Below, piece by piece: positions 8,464-16,524 of a stretch of DNA of 64,000 nt. The stretch is from positions 268,303 to 332,302 of IMG/VR virus record IMGVR_UViG_3300024239_000011, one strand, 5' to 3'. The notes below the pieces were generated by a model. It saw only the letters and a program-made list of their open reading frames with translations. It did not search any database and was not told the origin of the DNA. Made by a program: the position numbers and the translations under genes. The stretch comes from a virus. Positions within the stretch are counted from its first letter, which is position 1, and each line of letters opens with the position of its first letter.

Positions 8464-8860
8464 GATGACACGCCGTGGTTTCTTTGCTGGGTTGGTGGCG
8501 CTGGTCGCCAGTACGGCTCTTCCGAAGATTGCCACCGCCAATCCGACAAAGACCGAGGCGCTTGATCGGATACATACTCGCCGCGCGCTCATGACGATCC
8601 AACAAGACATCGAGAAGGTGATGCGCGAGTTTGTTTTCGAACGAAATGACGCTGCCACGCGCGTCGCAGTTCGGAACAACCTGATCTCGATGCTCGAACG
8701 CTATATTCCCTACGATTACAGCGTTGTGTGCGACCCGACCAATAATACGGACGCTCGTATTGAGCGCGGTGAATTGTGGGTGGATATCGTGCTGAAATTC
8801 GATCCCACCGACCGAGATTACATCTATATCCCCGCCCGTCTGGTCGGAATGAAGGTCTGA
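8456..8860 (+). CDS. Tat-signal protein with tail-sheath C-terminal-like domain, 134 aa
   Basis: The N-terminus MPKMTRRGFFAGLVALVAST carries a twin-arginine motif (TRRGFF), a hydrophobic stretch and an AxA cleavage site (ATA) near residue 28. The rest follows the C-terminal domain of contractile tail sheath proteins: FERNDAATR, then a DYSVVCDPTNNTDARIERGE stretch, then ELWVDIVLK. Sheath proteins are not exported, so this combination is unexpected. It may be a sheath-derived protein whose N-terminus mimics a Tat signal, or a truly exported derivative. GGAGG six bases before ATG 8456 supports the start. An essentially adjacent kinase gene follows. Confidence 0.7.
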   Translation: MPKMTRRGFFAGLVALVASTALPKIATANPTKTEALDRIHTRRALMTIQQDIEKVMREFVFERNDAATRVAVRNNLISMLERYIPYDYSVVCDPTNNTDARIERGELWVDIVLKFDPTDRDYIYIPARLVGMKV

Positions 8861-8861
8861 T

Positions 8862-9821
8862 ATGAGACAGAAAGTCGTCATGATGGTGGGGTTCCCCGCC
8901 GCAGGGAAGGGCACCCTCACCCGTGAATTATCCGACGAAGGCTATGTGGTGTTGAACCGCGATAGCGTCGGTGGATCGATTGCGGGTCTGGTTCCGAAGC
9001 TGGAAGACCTTCTGGCGGCTGGCAAGTCTGTGGTGCTGGACAACACCAACGGGACCGTCGAAACCCGCAAGCAGTTCATCGACGTGTGCAAGAACCGTGG
9101 CGTTGCCATTGAGGCGTTCCACGTCGATACGTCGATTGAAGATGCCCAGATCAACGCTCTGCATCGCATGTGGGACCGTTACCGGATGATCTTCTACACC
9201 GATGCCGATATCAAGGCGCATCCGGACGCGAAGAAAGACCCCAATATCTTCCCGGTGCATGTGCTGTTCTCGTATCGCAAGCAGTTCGAGAAGCCCACTA
9301 CCGCCGAAGGTTTCACTGCGGTCAAGAAGATCAATTTCGAACGCCGTCCGCTGGGGTCAGAATACCATAATTCTGCGGTGATCTTCGACTACGACGACAC
9401 CTTGCGCACAGTGGCTCCCGGTGCTGCTTACAAGTACCCGACCAAGCCCGAAGAAGTGACCATTCTCCCTGGTCGTGCTGAGAAACTTCAGGCACTCGCC
9501 AATCAGGGCGTGATCCTGCTTGGGGTGTCCAATCAGTCGGGCATTGCCAAGGGTCATTTGTCGGTTGAAGACGCCGACCGGTGCTTCCGCCACACTAATG
9601 AGCAGCTTGGGGTGAATGTTGACTATAAGTTTTGTCGTCATGCGGTACCGCCGGTTAGTTGCTATTGTCGCAAGCCAGGGCAAGGTATCGCAATAGAACT
9701 AATACGCCGTTACTATCTTGATCCAGCGAAGGTGCTGTTTGTTGGTGATCAAACTACTGATAGGACATTTGCGATGCGGGCGGGATTTGCCTATTCGGAC
9801 CAAGCCGATTATTTCGCTTAG
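8862..9821 (+). CDS. Bifunctional polynucleotide kinase / 3'-phosphatase
   Basis: Two domains are visible. The N-terminal kinase (about 1-165) has a P-loop GFPAAGKGT at 10-18 and the DNTN motif at 60-63 typical of polynucleotide kinases. The C-terminal HAD phosphatase (about 170-319) has the nucleophile motif DYDDT at 176-180, SNQSG, and VGDQTTDR near the end. The order, kinase then phosphatase, is that of T4 Pnkp (PseT), which repairs RNA or DNA ends, for example after anticodon nuclease cleavage. The phosphatase half resembles the HisB/GmhB branch of HAD enzymes, so nucleotide specificity is inferred from the fusion. Confidence 0.85.
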   Translation: MRQKVVMMVGFPAAGKGTLTRELSDEGYVVLNRDSVGGSIAGLVPKLEDLLAAGKSVVLDNTNGTVETRKQFIDVCKNRGVAIEAFHVDTSIEDAQINALHRMWDRYRMIFYTDADIKAHPDAKKDPNIFPVHVLFSYRKQFEKPTTAEGFTAVKKINFERRPLGSEYHNSAVIFDYDDTLRTVAPGAAYKYPTKPEEVTILPGRAEKLQALANQGVILLGVSNQSGIAKGHLSVEDADRCFRHTNEQLGVNVDYKFCRHAVPPVSCYCRKPGQGIAIELIRRYYLDPAKVLFVGDQTTDRTFAMRAGFAYSDQADYFA

Positions 9822-9871
9822 GTAGCCCGTCTGATCTAATTGCCTGTTTTGTTCTCACGATGGTGGGTGAC

Positions 9872-9943
9872 ATGACTACTGACAAGACTTGGGCTACCAA
9901 ACTTGGTTTCACCTTCGTAGATGTGGATGAGTATTTCAAATGA
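9872..9943 (+). CDS. Possible 23-aa mini-gene
   Basis: A 23-codon ORF (MTTDKTWATKLGFTFVDVDE...) preceded by GGTGGGTG, whose stop overlaps the next start (ATGA at 9940). It could be a real micro-protein or a leader that couples translation of the next gene. Confidence 0.35.
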   Translation: MTTDKTWATKLGFTFVDVDEYFK

Positions 9944-10170
9944 AAGATTTTGTTGAATTGGTGAGAACCGGACAAACCGAAGCAGCCTACCGACGTTTAC
10001 AATACGTTTTGCGGTCCAAGATTACCGAGCAACTAAAAATGGCACCGGATGAAGCGAATGCTTTCGTCGCGCGGGCGTATACCGTTCCCATGCCTCCGGA
10101 GCGGAGCATGACGCTTGAAGAAGCCTTTAAAGAATGCCGGTTAGCATTTATGCAAATTATGTCGGTATGA
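9940..10170 (+). CDS. Unknown protein, paralogue of next gene, 76 aa
   Basis: Short helical protein. Its first half (ELVRTGQTEAAYRRLQYVLR, QLKM, DEANAFVARAY) matches the next gene position by position, so the two are probably tandem duplicates. The shared core reads G-x-x-x-A-(5-6)-LQYV-R, then QLKM-P, then FV-R. Function unknown. Confidence 0.7.
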   Translation: MKDFVELVRTGQTEAAYRRLQYVLRSKITEQLKMAPDEANAFVARAYTVPMPPERSMTLEEAFKECRLAFMQIMSV

Positions 10171-10190
10171 CCGAACACTTGAGGTGAACG

Positions 10191-10427
10191 ATGAGAACAT
10201 ACCTTCATTTAATGGGTCAGGGAAAAGCTCGTGAAGCATTTTTGCATTTGCAATATGTCACCCGGTACGAGCTTGCAACACAACTAAAGATGTCACCAAC
10301 ATCACGTGATGACTTTGTTCAACGAAGCGATCCATATAAAGTATTGTCAGTGAATAATGCTCTGCAATATTATCATATGGCAACCGAGGCATTGAAAAAT
10401 GGAATCGAAGGAGATTGCTCCCTATGA
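10191..10427 (+). CDS. Unknown protein, paralogue of preceding gene, 78 aa
   Basis: It has the same core as the preceding gene (GQGKAREAFLHLQYVTR, QLKMSP, DDFVQR) with a divergent C-terminus. GAGGTGA precedes the ATG. Probably a small helical accessory protein; no function recognised. Confidence 0.7.
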   Translation: MRTYLHLMGQGKAREAFLHLQYVTRYELATQLKMSPTSRDDFVQRSDPYKVLSVNNALQYYHMATEALKNGIEGDCSL

Positions 10428-10738
10428 ATAGTTATCAAATCATTAAATTGTGGTCTGTCCACACTACGGTTAATGAGTGGGGTGCTGTCGGTTCATTGGT
10501 TGGTTATTTCACCAGCGAAGACAAAGCCAAAGTCGCTGCTGAAGGGCGCGGCTGGTGGGGTGGCGAAGGGGCGATCCGTGAGACGGCGGGGATTACCGTC
10601 CATCCCGGTTTGACCTTCCCGTTGGCGGACATCACGCCGTTGAAACTCGATGTGGATTTGATCACCGATGCCGCAAAGGTGCGGCAGGATGCTTTGAAGA
10701 AGTTGACACCGCGTGAACGAGAAATCCTGGGGGTGTAA
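10424..10738 (+). CDS. Unknown protein, 104 aa
   Basis: I chose ATG 10424 (overlapping the previous stop) with AAGGAG ten bases upstream; a TTG at 10415 is a weaker alternative. The N-terminal half is beta-rich (SYQIIKLWSVHTTVNEWGAV), and the C-terminus ends in a charged helix, LTPREREILGV. Its last base is shared with the next start (TAATG). Confidence 0.7.
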   Translation: MNSYQIIKLWSVHTTVNEWGAVGSLVGYFTSEDKAKVAAEGRGWWGGEGAIRETAGITVHPGLTFPLADITPLKLDVDLITDAAKVRQDALKKLTPREREILGV

Positions 10739-11052
10739 TGTTTAGTTTCTATGTTCTCAGCATCCTTGCCTGTATTTTTGGGGCAATGGCATCCGTGTTG
10801 ATTTCTCATCTCATCTACGATTTATTTGGATTGATTACGAACGCTTGGATACGGCGCCCGATCCGGTTAGCGGTGGTAATTGTAGCGGTGCCGTTTATTA
10901 TGCTTTGTACCTATTCTGGTCGCATCATCCATGCATTCACCGGGCAGGTAAAACAGATCGAGCTTGCTCAGATTGACGGTAAGCCGGTTTATGCAAAAGC
11001 GTGGCGCTACAAGGAATTGTGGCAAGACGAATGGACAGATTGGGAGTTGTAG
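10738..11052 (+). CDS. Small membrane protein, 104 aa
   Basis: Two hydrophobic segments (about 5-32 and 42-60) are separated by a short basic loop (NAWIRRPIR), followed by a soluble acidic C-terminal tail. This predicts an inner-membrane protein with two spans. It is translationally coupled to the upstream gene. No family recognised. Confidence 0.7.
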   Translation: MFSFYVLSILACIFGAMASVLISHLIYDLFGLITNAWIRRPIRLAVVIVAVPFIMLCTYSGRIIHAFTGQVKQIELAQIDGKPVYAKAWRYKELWQDEWTDWEL

Positions 11053-11055
11053 CAA

Positions 11056-11325
11056 ATGGTTGCCTATAATAGTGGACCCATGTCGATGGGACAACTGATC
11101 AAGCAAGCACATAGTATTGGAAATTTCGCAGATGACGCACCTCTGTTCTTGGATTTTACGGGTGGTTATTGGTGTTGTGGTCGGGTTGAATTTATTACCA
11201 ACGATGCTGTGCTGATGCACATGCTTGAGGATGATGACGGGAAGTATACCGGTGAGAATGTCACTGTTGTCCCGCTTGAGGGTTTAGAACTTGCGTGGTG
11301 GAACCATGCCGAGAAAGAAGACTAA
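11056..11325 (+). CDS. Unknown acidic protein, 89 aa
   Basis: Starts four bases after the upstream stop. Beta-rich core (DAPLFLDFTGGYWCCGRVEF) with acidic segments. It overlaps the next gene by 20 bases. No function recognised. Confidence 0.65.
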   Translation: MVAYNSGPMSMGQLIKQAHSIGNFADDAPLFLDFTGGYWCCGRVEFITNDAVLMHMLEDDDGKYTGENVTVVPLEGLELAWWNHAEKED

Positions 11326-11659
11326 GGAACAGAAGGCATCCAAGCCGACAAATACGGCTATCAATGTCTTACAGAAAACGCTTGAAAAATCCATCACAAC
11401 AGCCGAACAGCAGTTTGAAAAACTGCGTGGTAGGGTTGCCTTGGAGATATTGGTTTTTTCAGAGCATGGGTTTAAAAACGTACCCGTGCGCATGGAAGAA
11501 GATGTTCTTCTGCTCGCAACTGCATACGACAAATTCCTAAAAGGAGATGTCTTTGCGAAGTTTAGTGCGTGGTGCAAAAACGAGGGATACCGGTTCAAAC
11601 TCTGGCAGACCGACGATGGTGCGTCAAAGATTGTTCGTGGTGTGTTGATGGAGTGGTAA
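11306..11659 (+). CDS. Unknown basic protein, 117 aa
   Basis: The lysine-rich N-terminus (MPRKKTKEQKASKP) precedes a long helix and a compact C-terminal domain. I chose ATG 11306, with GGTGG upstream, rather than the longer TTG start. A nucleic-acid-binding role is possible from its charge but not shown. Confidence 0.65.
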   Translation: MPRKKTKEQKASKPTNTAINVLQKTLEKSITTAEQQFEKLRGRVALEILVFSEHGFKNVPVRMEEDVLLLATAYDKFLKGDVFAKFSAWCKNEGYRFKLWQTDDGASKIVRGVLMEW

Positions 11660-11896
11660 GTGAATATTTTTCAATTCATGTCGGATAGTCCGGTGTTGAC
11701 GTTTTTTCTGGCTGTCATCGCATCGAACCTGATTTTTCAGTGTTGGAATAGATTCTGGCGTCATTGGACATTGCGCAAAAATGGTTATCCCCCGGCGCAT
11801 TGCAATGCCGATGGTGATTTTCAAACAGAAGTAAACATTGAGGATGAGATCGAGGATGACGATTATGAAAAAGTTCGTAGAACCCGTACAGCTTGA
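11660..11896 (+). CDS. Small single-span membrane protein, 78 aa
   Basis: GTG start directly after the previous stop. One hydrophobic segment (about 10-28) is followed by a basic stretch and a very acidic C-terminus (VNIEDEIEDDDYEKV). It probably has its acidic tail in the cytoplasm. Function unknown. Confidence 0.55.
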   Translation: MNIFQFMSDSPVLTFFLAVIASNLIFQCWNRFWRHWTLRKNGYPPAHCNADGDFQTEVNIEDEIEDDDYEKVRRTRTA

Positions 11897-12374
11897 ACTT
11901 CCATATGTTCCGCCCAAACCTCGTCCTCGGCGTTTTAGCGACGACATGTGGCGATTGGCCACTGAGCAATCAATGCCAGATATCATCGCGTGGCTGGGTA
12001 ACAGCTACAAACCGTCACAGTATGAGGAAGTATTCGAAGACATCCTTGACGTAGTGATGCACGAAGATAGTGGGTATGACCGTCTAAAGCGTCTGGATAC
12101 CAAACATGGTTGGTATGGGTCTGACGACGATCTTCATGAGATCATCGCTTGTATTGACACCTTCAACGTTCACCAACAAGCAATGCGTTATTGGGTACAG
12201 GCATACAACGTAAAACCTCAATACCACATGGGCACCTTGGTACATACTAAGTATGGTCTTGGTGAAATTACCCGTATCATTGAAGAAACGGCTGAATATG
12301 TCGTGCGGTGTGATGGTCAATCGGCGGGGAGTGGCTACGTTCTTGCGTATGAAGATATCAATGTTTCCCGCTGA
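11865..12374 (+). CDS. Unknown protein, 169 aa
   Basis: I chose ATG 11865 (MKKFVEPVQLELPYVPPKPR), preceded by GAGG. A proline-rich N-terminus leads to a helical middle and a C-terminal beta segment (HMGTLVHTKYGLGEITRIIE) that resembles a small SH3-like or CarD-like strand pattern; this is only suggestive. It overlaps the next gene by 14 bases. Confidence 0.65.
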   Translation: MKKFVEPVQLELPYVPPKPRPRRFSDDMWRLATEQSMPDIIAWLGNSYKPSQYEEVFEDILDVVMHEDSGYDRLKRLDTKHGWYGSDDDLHEIIACIDTFNVHQQAMRYWVQAYNVKPQYHMGTLVHTKYGLGEITRIIEETAEYVVRCDGQSAGSGYVLAYEDINVSR

Positions 12375-12783
12375 AATTGTTAAACAGCAGACCGATTCGG
12401 ATTGCTTCTTGTGTTGCGTGGCAATGGCTCTCGCAGTTCCATATGAAACCCTCTGTAAGCGTATTGGTGATCTGGTCAAGCCAATACAGGTGCGCGGTTC
12501 ATATGATGCTGACGAGGTTGTTGTGCTGACACGGATGGGGTTGACCGAACATGTCCATTACATACGCCTAATTATGATGCCGCAATACGCCCAGACGCCG
12601 TTCCTGCGCAACGTATTATGGGGTAGGAGAGCAATTATCGCGGTGGCGAGCAAGAACAACCGAGATGGTAAACATGCCATCTACTGGGATGGAAACGAGC
12701 TTCACGACCCATCCAACCGCGAGATTTACTCGTGGGGCGAAGTCCACCCGATTTCCATGATCATTTTTCAAGAGGTTAGTTGA
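12361..12783 (+). CDS. Papain/C39-like cysteine-peptidase-fold protein, 140 aa
   Basis: I chose ATG 12361 (MFPAEIVKQQTDSDCFLCCV). The pattern Q-(4-5)-C at Q9/Q10 and C15, an AMALAVP helix, then H105 in KHAIYWDG and D116 in LHDPS, matches the oxyanion Gln, Cys, His, Asp order of the C39/BtrH-like papain fold. It is short and lacks any ABC or leader-recognition domain. Possible roles are peptidase, acyltransferase or inactive binding protein. Confidence 0.55.
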   Translation: MFPAEIVKQQTDSDCFLCCVAMALAVPYETLCKRIGDLVKPIQVRGSYDADEVVVLTRMGLTEHVHYIRLIMMPQYAQTPFLRNVLWGRRAIIAVASKNNRDGKHAIYWDGNELHDPSNREIYSWGEVHPISMIIFQEVS

Positions 12784-13085
12784 TGAAACTTATGGAGAAA
12801 GTCACGGTCACTCGTGAAATTGATGTAGCGCCCTGTGTGAAGTGCGGTGGTGATGACATCGACATTTATGACTGTGGATATTCAACCTTCAATGTCGGTG
12901 GTGGTGAGTGTCGCACATGTGGTCATAAGGTGACGAATAACCACCTGGGTTGCTTTCCAACAAAGACGGAATTGGCAGCCATCTGGAATGCCGGGAATGA
13001 CCTTGAGGGGTTGATAAAAGCCGAGAAAGACAAAATTGAAATTGCCCAGGCTCGGATTGCCGAACTGGAAAAGCACCGGAAATGA
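12783..13085 (+). CDS. Lar-like zinc ribbon protein, 100 aa
   Basis: CxxC pairs at 18/21 and 43/46 make a zinc ribbon, followed by ELAAIWNAGND, which resembles the end of the restriction-alleviation protein Lar family. The C-terminal 30 residues form a charged coiled coil. Lar of Rac prophage modulates type I restriction. Many phage Lar-like ribbons are uncharacterised, so anti-restriction is only a possibility. The start overlaps the previous stop by one base. Confidence 0.6.
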   Translation: MKLMEKVTVTREIDVAPCVKCGGDDIDIYDCGYSTFNVGGGECRTCGHKVTNNHLGCFPTKTELAAIWNAGNDLEGLIKAEKDKIEIAQARIAELEKHRK

Positions 13086-13112
13086 AAATGGGGTCCGATG
13101 GACCCCATTTTC
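13084..13112. terminator. Bidirectional terminator
   Basis: Arms GAAAATGGGGTCC and GGACCCCATTTTC pair perfectly over a 3-base loop, between convergent genes ending at 13085 and 13114. Confidence 0.85.
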
Positions 13113-13113
13113 T

Positions 13114-13533
13114 TTAGATCGGACGGAAGCGCGGCGTGCGATCTTCCTGTGTGGTGCGCGCCGCCAGGAATTCCCGCACTTTCGGATTGGAGTGCGGACG
13201 GAACACATGCTCGTGGTGCTTCCAGAACGCCTTGCGATCATCCGGGGACGTACCCCGATAGTCGCCGCTGCCTTCCATGCCGTTGTGCATCGTCTTGAAG
13301 CACAGCATGTTCTCCCCGAACCGGCGAATGCGGTAGTGAACGATGTCCAGCGTGCCGATCACGGTGAAGCACTCGAACCCGCCGATGGCGCCGCTTACCA
13401 CGAGGTCGATGCCGTGTTCGAAGTTCTCGATGGGCGTGTTCATGTTCTCGATGGCAGTGACACCGAACGGCGCCACCGGCTTATCCAGCACGACCACTTC
13501 CGCTTCATCGATGTATTCAAGACCGGTTTTCAT
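13114..13533 (-). CDS. Unknown protein, 139 aa
   Basis: I chose ATG 13533 (MKTGLEYIDEAEVVVLDKPV) with AAAGGGG upstream. Beta-rich N-terminal half, then a basic C-terminal part rich in His and Arg. It is transcribed alone from the promoter at 13560-13588. No family recognised. Confidence 0.75.
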   Translation of the reverse strand: MKTGLEYIDEAEVVVLDKPVAPFGVTAIENMNTPIENFEHGIDLVVSGAIGGFECFTVIGTLDIVHYRIRRFGENMLCFKTMHNGMEGSGDYRGTSPDDRKAFWKHHEHVFRPHSNPKVREFLAARTTQEDRTPRFRPI

Positions 13534-13559
13534 GCGCAACCCCTTTAAATGTTGGGCAG

Positions 13560-13588
13560 ACAATAACAACCCCCAATCATAAAGTCAA
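13560..13588 (-). promoter_or_regulatory. Sigma70-like promoter
   Basis: On the minus strand TTGACT (13588-13583), 17-base spacer, TATTGT (13565-13560). It is back to back with the promoter at 13600. Confidence 0.55.
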
Positions 13589-13599
13589 TCGGATGGGGG

Positions 13600-13627
13600 T
13601 TGACAATTATGGGTTGCCATGTATTAT
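13600..13627 (+). promoter_or_regulatory. Sigma70-like promoter
   Basis: TTGACA (13600-13605), 16-base spacer, TATTAT (13622-13627). It drives the small genes at 13639 and 13778. Confidence 0.65.
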
Positions 13628-13638
13628 TACCCGAGATT

Positions 13639-13781
13639 TGATGAGGCAACGACAATGGCTGCGTTCGGTAGGGGTCACCCAGAACCCGCGAAGCGATGCC
13701 ATATACCCGTACTTCCAATTGCTGGGTCCGCAGGATGTGTCCAACGTCCTTGCTTTCCGTTTGGGGCTGATGTTGCGATGA
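13639..13781 (+). CDS. Possible small protein, about 47 codons
   Basis: ORF starting MRQRQWLRSVGVTQ, ending LGLMLR, whose stop overlaps the next start (ATGA at 13778). The promoter lies directly upstream, so the RNA leader would be very short and the ribosome binding site is weak. It may be a coupling ORF. Confidence 0.4.
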
Positions 13782-14140
13782 CTGATCTTTACACCTCCCT
13801 GGTATCCATCGGCTTTGGTCTGGGTGCCAGTCTGAGCATCGGGCTTGGCTTCCTGACCATGGTCGAAACCAAGGTCGAACAGTGTCGGCGTGAGCGCCTG
13901 TACGAAGCCATGGTCAAGTATGCGTTCAAGGGTCGTCAGGGCATGTTTTCATCCGTGCTGCGGGAGACATGGGAACTCGGGCTGCCTCTGAAGCCCTTGG
14001 TCGCGTACCTCGACTGGTTCCGCTTCCAGAAGCTTCAGTACCCGTGGTATGCTGAGCAGTTGGATCGCATCTTCCTCTATAGTCTGCGCCGGGTCGTAAT
14101 CGAGGGCGAAACCCCCGAGAACCTTCGGTACTATAGATAA
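13778..14140 (+). CDS. Membrane-anchored unknown protein, 120 aa
   Basis: I chose ATG 13778 (MTDLYTSLVSIGFGLGASLS). One glycine-rich hydrophobic segment (about 5-28) is followed by a helical, basic, Tyr-rich cytoplasmic part. The longer in-frame extension is Pro/Cys-rich and looks non-coding. Function unknown. Confidence 0.7.
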   Translation: MTDLYTSLVSIGFGLGASLSIGLGFLTMVETKVEQCRRERLYEAMVKYAFKGRQGMFSSVLRETWELGLPLKPLVAYLDWFRFQKLQYPWYAEQLDRIFLYSLRRVVIEGETPENLRYYR

Positions 14141-14148
14141 AACCCGGT

Positions 14149-14186
14149 TTTTACCCTCGCTAAATAACCAAAACGCGGGGGTAAAA
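14149..14186 (+). promoter_or_regulatory. Late promoter nested in RBS-sequestering hairpin
   Basis: Arms TTTTACCCTCGC (14149-14160) and GCGGGGGTAAAA (14175-14186) pair with one G-U. TAAATA (14161-14166) starts the loop. The second arm holds the GGGGG ribosome binding site and the first base of the ATG at 14186. Confidence 0.65.
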
Positions 14187-15130
14187 TGACCGACGATCTG
14201 ATTGTTTTTCCTGAAGAGAACAAAACAAGAACATCAACTGAACTTGTCATTGGTGACTGTCTCGAAGTCGTGAAGAGATTGCGGGATGACGGAGTGCGTT
14301 TCGATGCCATCGTCACTGATCCGCCCTACGAGATCAACTACATGAATAAGGCATGGGATTCCACTGGCGTGGCATTCTCGGTCAATACCTGGGCATTGTT
14401 TCGTGAAGTATTAAAGCCGGGTGGGTTCTTGTTGGCGTTCTCAGCCACCCGTCTCTATCATCGAATGGCAGTTGCGATTGAAGACGCTGGGTATGAGGTC
14501 TACCCAATGCTCGCGTGGCAATTCCCCGGTGGACTTCCCAAGCCAATGAACGTCGCGAATCTTTTCGACCGCGACAATCAGGTTGAACGAAAGGTCGTTG
14601 GTACCAAAAAAGCTTCTGGATATACCAAGGCACTGGTTCAGCACGGGGTCCAGAATTACAATTCCTTTGAGTTCGCGCAGTATGAAACTGCGGTGTCCGA
14701 CGAAGCAAAGGAATGGAACGGCTACTACTACGGTGTGAATACACTGAAGCCTGCGATGGAGCCGATCTTCATGGGCCGGAACCCGATCTCGGAACCGCGC
14801 GTCATTGACAATTTGCGGGTCCATCGTACCGGGGCGATCAATATTGGGGAACTAAAAGAACGCCGGGGTGGGAATTATCCGACCAACGTCATTGAATGTC
14901 GGAAGTCAAACAAGAACGAACACCAGTCGGACCATCCGACTGTCAAGCCGACATTGTTGATGGAGGACTTGGTTACTTTGGTTTGTCCGAAGGGAGGCCG
15001 TGTTCTTGATCCGTTCGCCGGAACCGGTACAACCGGTATCGCGTGTCAAAATGTCGGTCGGGATTGTACTCTCATCGAACACAATCCCGACATGGAACCA
15101 GTAATTCGGCGCCGTCTCAACCAGGGATGA
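14186..15130 (+). CDS. DNA (adenine-N6 or cytosine-N4) methyltransferase, beta class
   Basis: The catalytic motif DPPY is at 45-48. The AdoMet motif (LDPFAGTGTTG) comes near the C-terminus, after HPTVKP, giving the beta-class order with the target recognition region between. DPPY suggests adenine-N6 methylation, as in CcrM-like enzymes of alphaproteobacteria, but the target cannot be read from the sequence. It probably protects phage DNA. Late promoter and hairpin suggest methylation of progeny DNA. No restriction partner is adjacent. Its 3' end overlaps the convergent gene by 14 bases. Confidence 0.9.
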   Translation: MTDDLIVFPEENKTRTSTELVIGDCLEVVKRLRDDGVRFDAIVTDPPYEINYMNKAWDSTGVAFSVNTWALFREVLKPGGFLLAFSATRLYHRMAVAIEDAGYEVYPMLAWQFPGGLPKPMNVANLFDRDNQVERKVVGTKKASGYTKALVQHGVQNYNSFEFAQYETAVSDEAKEWNGYYYGVNTLKPAMEPIFMGRNPISEPRVIDNLRVHRTGAINIGELKERRGGNYPTNVIECRKSNKNEHQSDHPTVKPTLLMEDLVTLVCPKGGRVLDPFAGTGTTGIACQNVGRDCTLIEHNPDMEPVIRRRLNQG

Positions 15131-16301
15131 AGTCCTCTTCTTCCTCGTGGATGACCAGACTAAAACCCAGCGTGTCCGGAATACTCGGGTCTTTCCCAAT
15201 GAGAGCGACCAGTTCTTGGAGAAGATCGGCGGCACGTGTCAAGTCGTTTCCGACTCGTTCTTCTTTGACCTTCCGAGTTCCATCTTCATGGAAGTTGTTG
15301 TAGACGCCCTTGATGCCGCCATTCCCCTTCAGAAACGCCAGTGCCTTTTCTTCATCCGTAATCCCCATGTTGCGCAAGCGAGTTACCACACCTGCCATTT
15401 CAGAAATTCTGCTGCGCGCCCACCGTGTACAAGCATCCTTTACCGGTGTTACATAATGCGCCACGCAGACGCTCGTGATAGGAACCTTTGTATTCTCTGC
15501 GGGTTTGAGTCCGCTTTCCGCGATCAGATGGGCGAACACCGAAGGGTTCGCCTCGACGTGCGCTACCATGGCGGGCATACGCGCAAGCTGACGTAATCTA
15601 ATTTCATCCGAACATCCCGCTTGCATGAGAAGGGTCCGGTCGGCGTCGCAGTCGGCGGAACGGTCATCCATCGGGATGAAGTTAAAGTTCAAGCCCCACA
15701 GGAAGGAGAACTGCTCCTTCAAGAACTCACGCGGGGCGCCAAGCTTGGTCTGGAAAGCCACAAAGGCACTGCGCGCCCTCTCGTGGTCCAGGCAGTCCGC
15801 CAGTTCGTAGCGCGACTCCTTACCGTCACACACCGCTTTCCACATGGGGCAACCGAGGTATTCCGCCCACAGCAGAAAGAGGTGCTTCATGTCCTTCCGA
15901 CTGACTTTGCACGGAAGGCGGTGTTTGCCGTAACGAAGCGCGCTTACTTCCCACGGGTACGGAATGCGCATTTTCCATACGGAGCGCGCGGGGGAACCCT
16001 GGCGCGGCACCTCCTTGAACCAGCCGAGGCTAAAATCCGATGCCCAATAAAGGGTCTTCGGAATGCCCAGGCGTTCGGACAAGGCCGCTTGCCAGGACTT
16101 GTCCCGCCAGCGCATTACGCCTTCCGCCACACCCTTGGATTGGGTGGAGGTACCATGCTCGAACCTGAAACAAATGACCGGCGCCATCGTCTCATAGACG
16201 ATATAATCCGGGCGGTTCCCCACGCCCCAGCCGTCGCCATAGAAAAAATCGGGTCCACTGATCGCCGGGGCGCTGTGACCGGCACGGGCAGATTTGAGCA
16301 T
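15117..16301 (-). CDS. Unknown protein, 394 aa
   Basis: A full-length soluble protein rich in Trp, Cys and Arg, with an acidic C-terminus (VIHEEEEDFIPG). No catalytic motif I can name. It has its own strong promoter at 16325-16352, so it is probably expressed early. Codon use is normal for the window. Confidence 0.8.
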   Translation of the reverse strand: MLKSARAGHSAPAISGPDFFYGDGWGVGNRPDYIVYETMAPVICFRFEHGTSTQSKGVAEGVMRWRDKSWQAALSERLGIPKTLYWASDFSLGWFKEVPRQGSPARSVWKMRIPYPWEVSALRYGKHRLPCKVSRKDMKHLFLLWAEYLGCPMWKAVCDGKESRYELADCLDHERARSAFVAFQTKLGAPREFLKEQFSFLWGLNFNFIPMDDRSADCDADRTLLMQAGCSDEIRLRQLARMPAMVAHVEANPSVFAHLIAESGLKPAENTKVPITSVCVAHYVTPVKDACTRWARSRISEMAGVVTRLRNMGITDEEKALAFLKGNGGIKGVYNNFHEDGTRKVKEERVGNDLTRAADLLQELVALIGKDPSIPDTLGFSLVIHEEEEDFIPG

Positions 16302-16324
16302 TTTCGCCTCCCTCTATCTCTTTC

Positions 16325-16352
16325 ATCCTATCTTCTCGCGAAAAAATGTCAA
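16325..16352 (-). promoter_or_regulatory. Sigma70-like promoter
   Basis: On the minus strand a consensus TTGACA (16352-16347), 16-base spacer, TAGGAT (16330-16325), 24 bases before the ATG at 16301. Confidence 0.65.
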
Positions 16353-16524
16353 GCCGCCCTGGATCATTCAAAGCGATTTTCGCTCTAACTCCGTGAAAAC
16401 AATCACCTTTTCCTCATTCAGTTTGTCGCCTTGCCAAAATCGGTCAAAGTGTGTACAAATAGATCATCGAATTGCCACACGGCGTAATAACGAAATGCCA
16501 CCCGGCTCAAACGGAGTAACTGCC

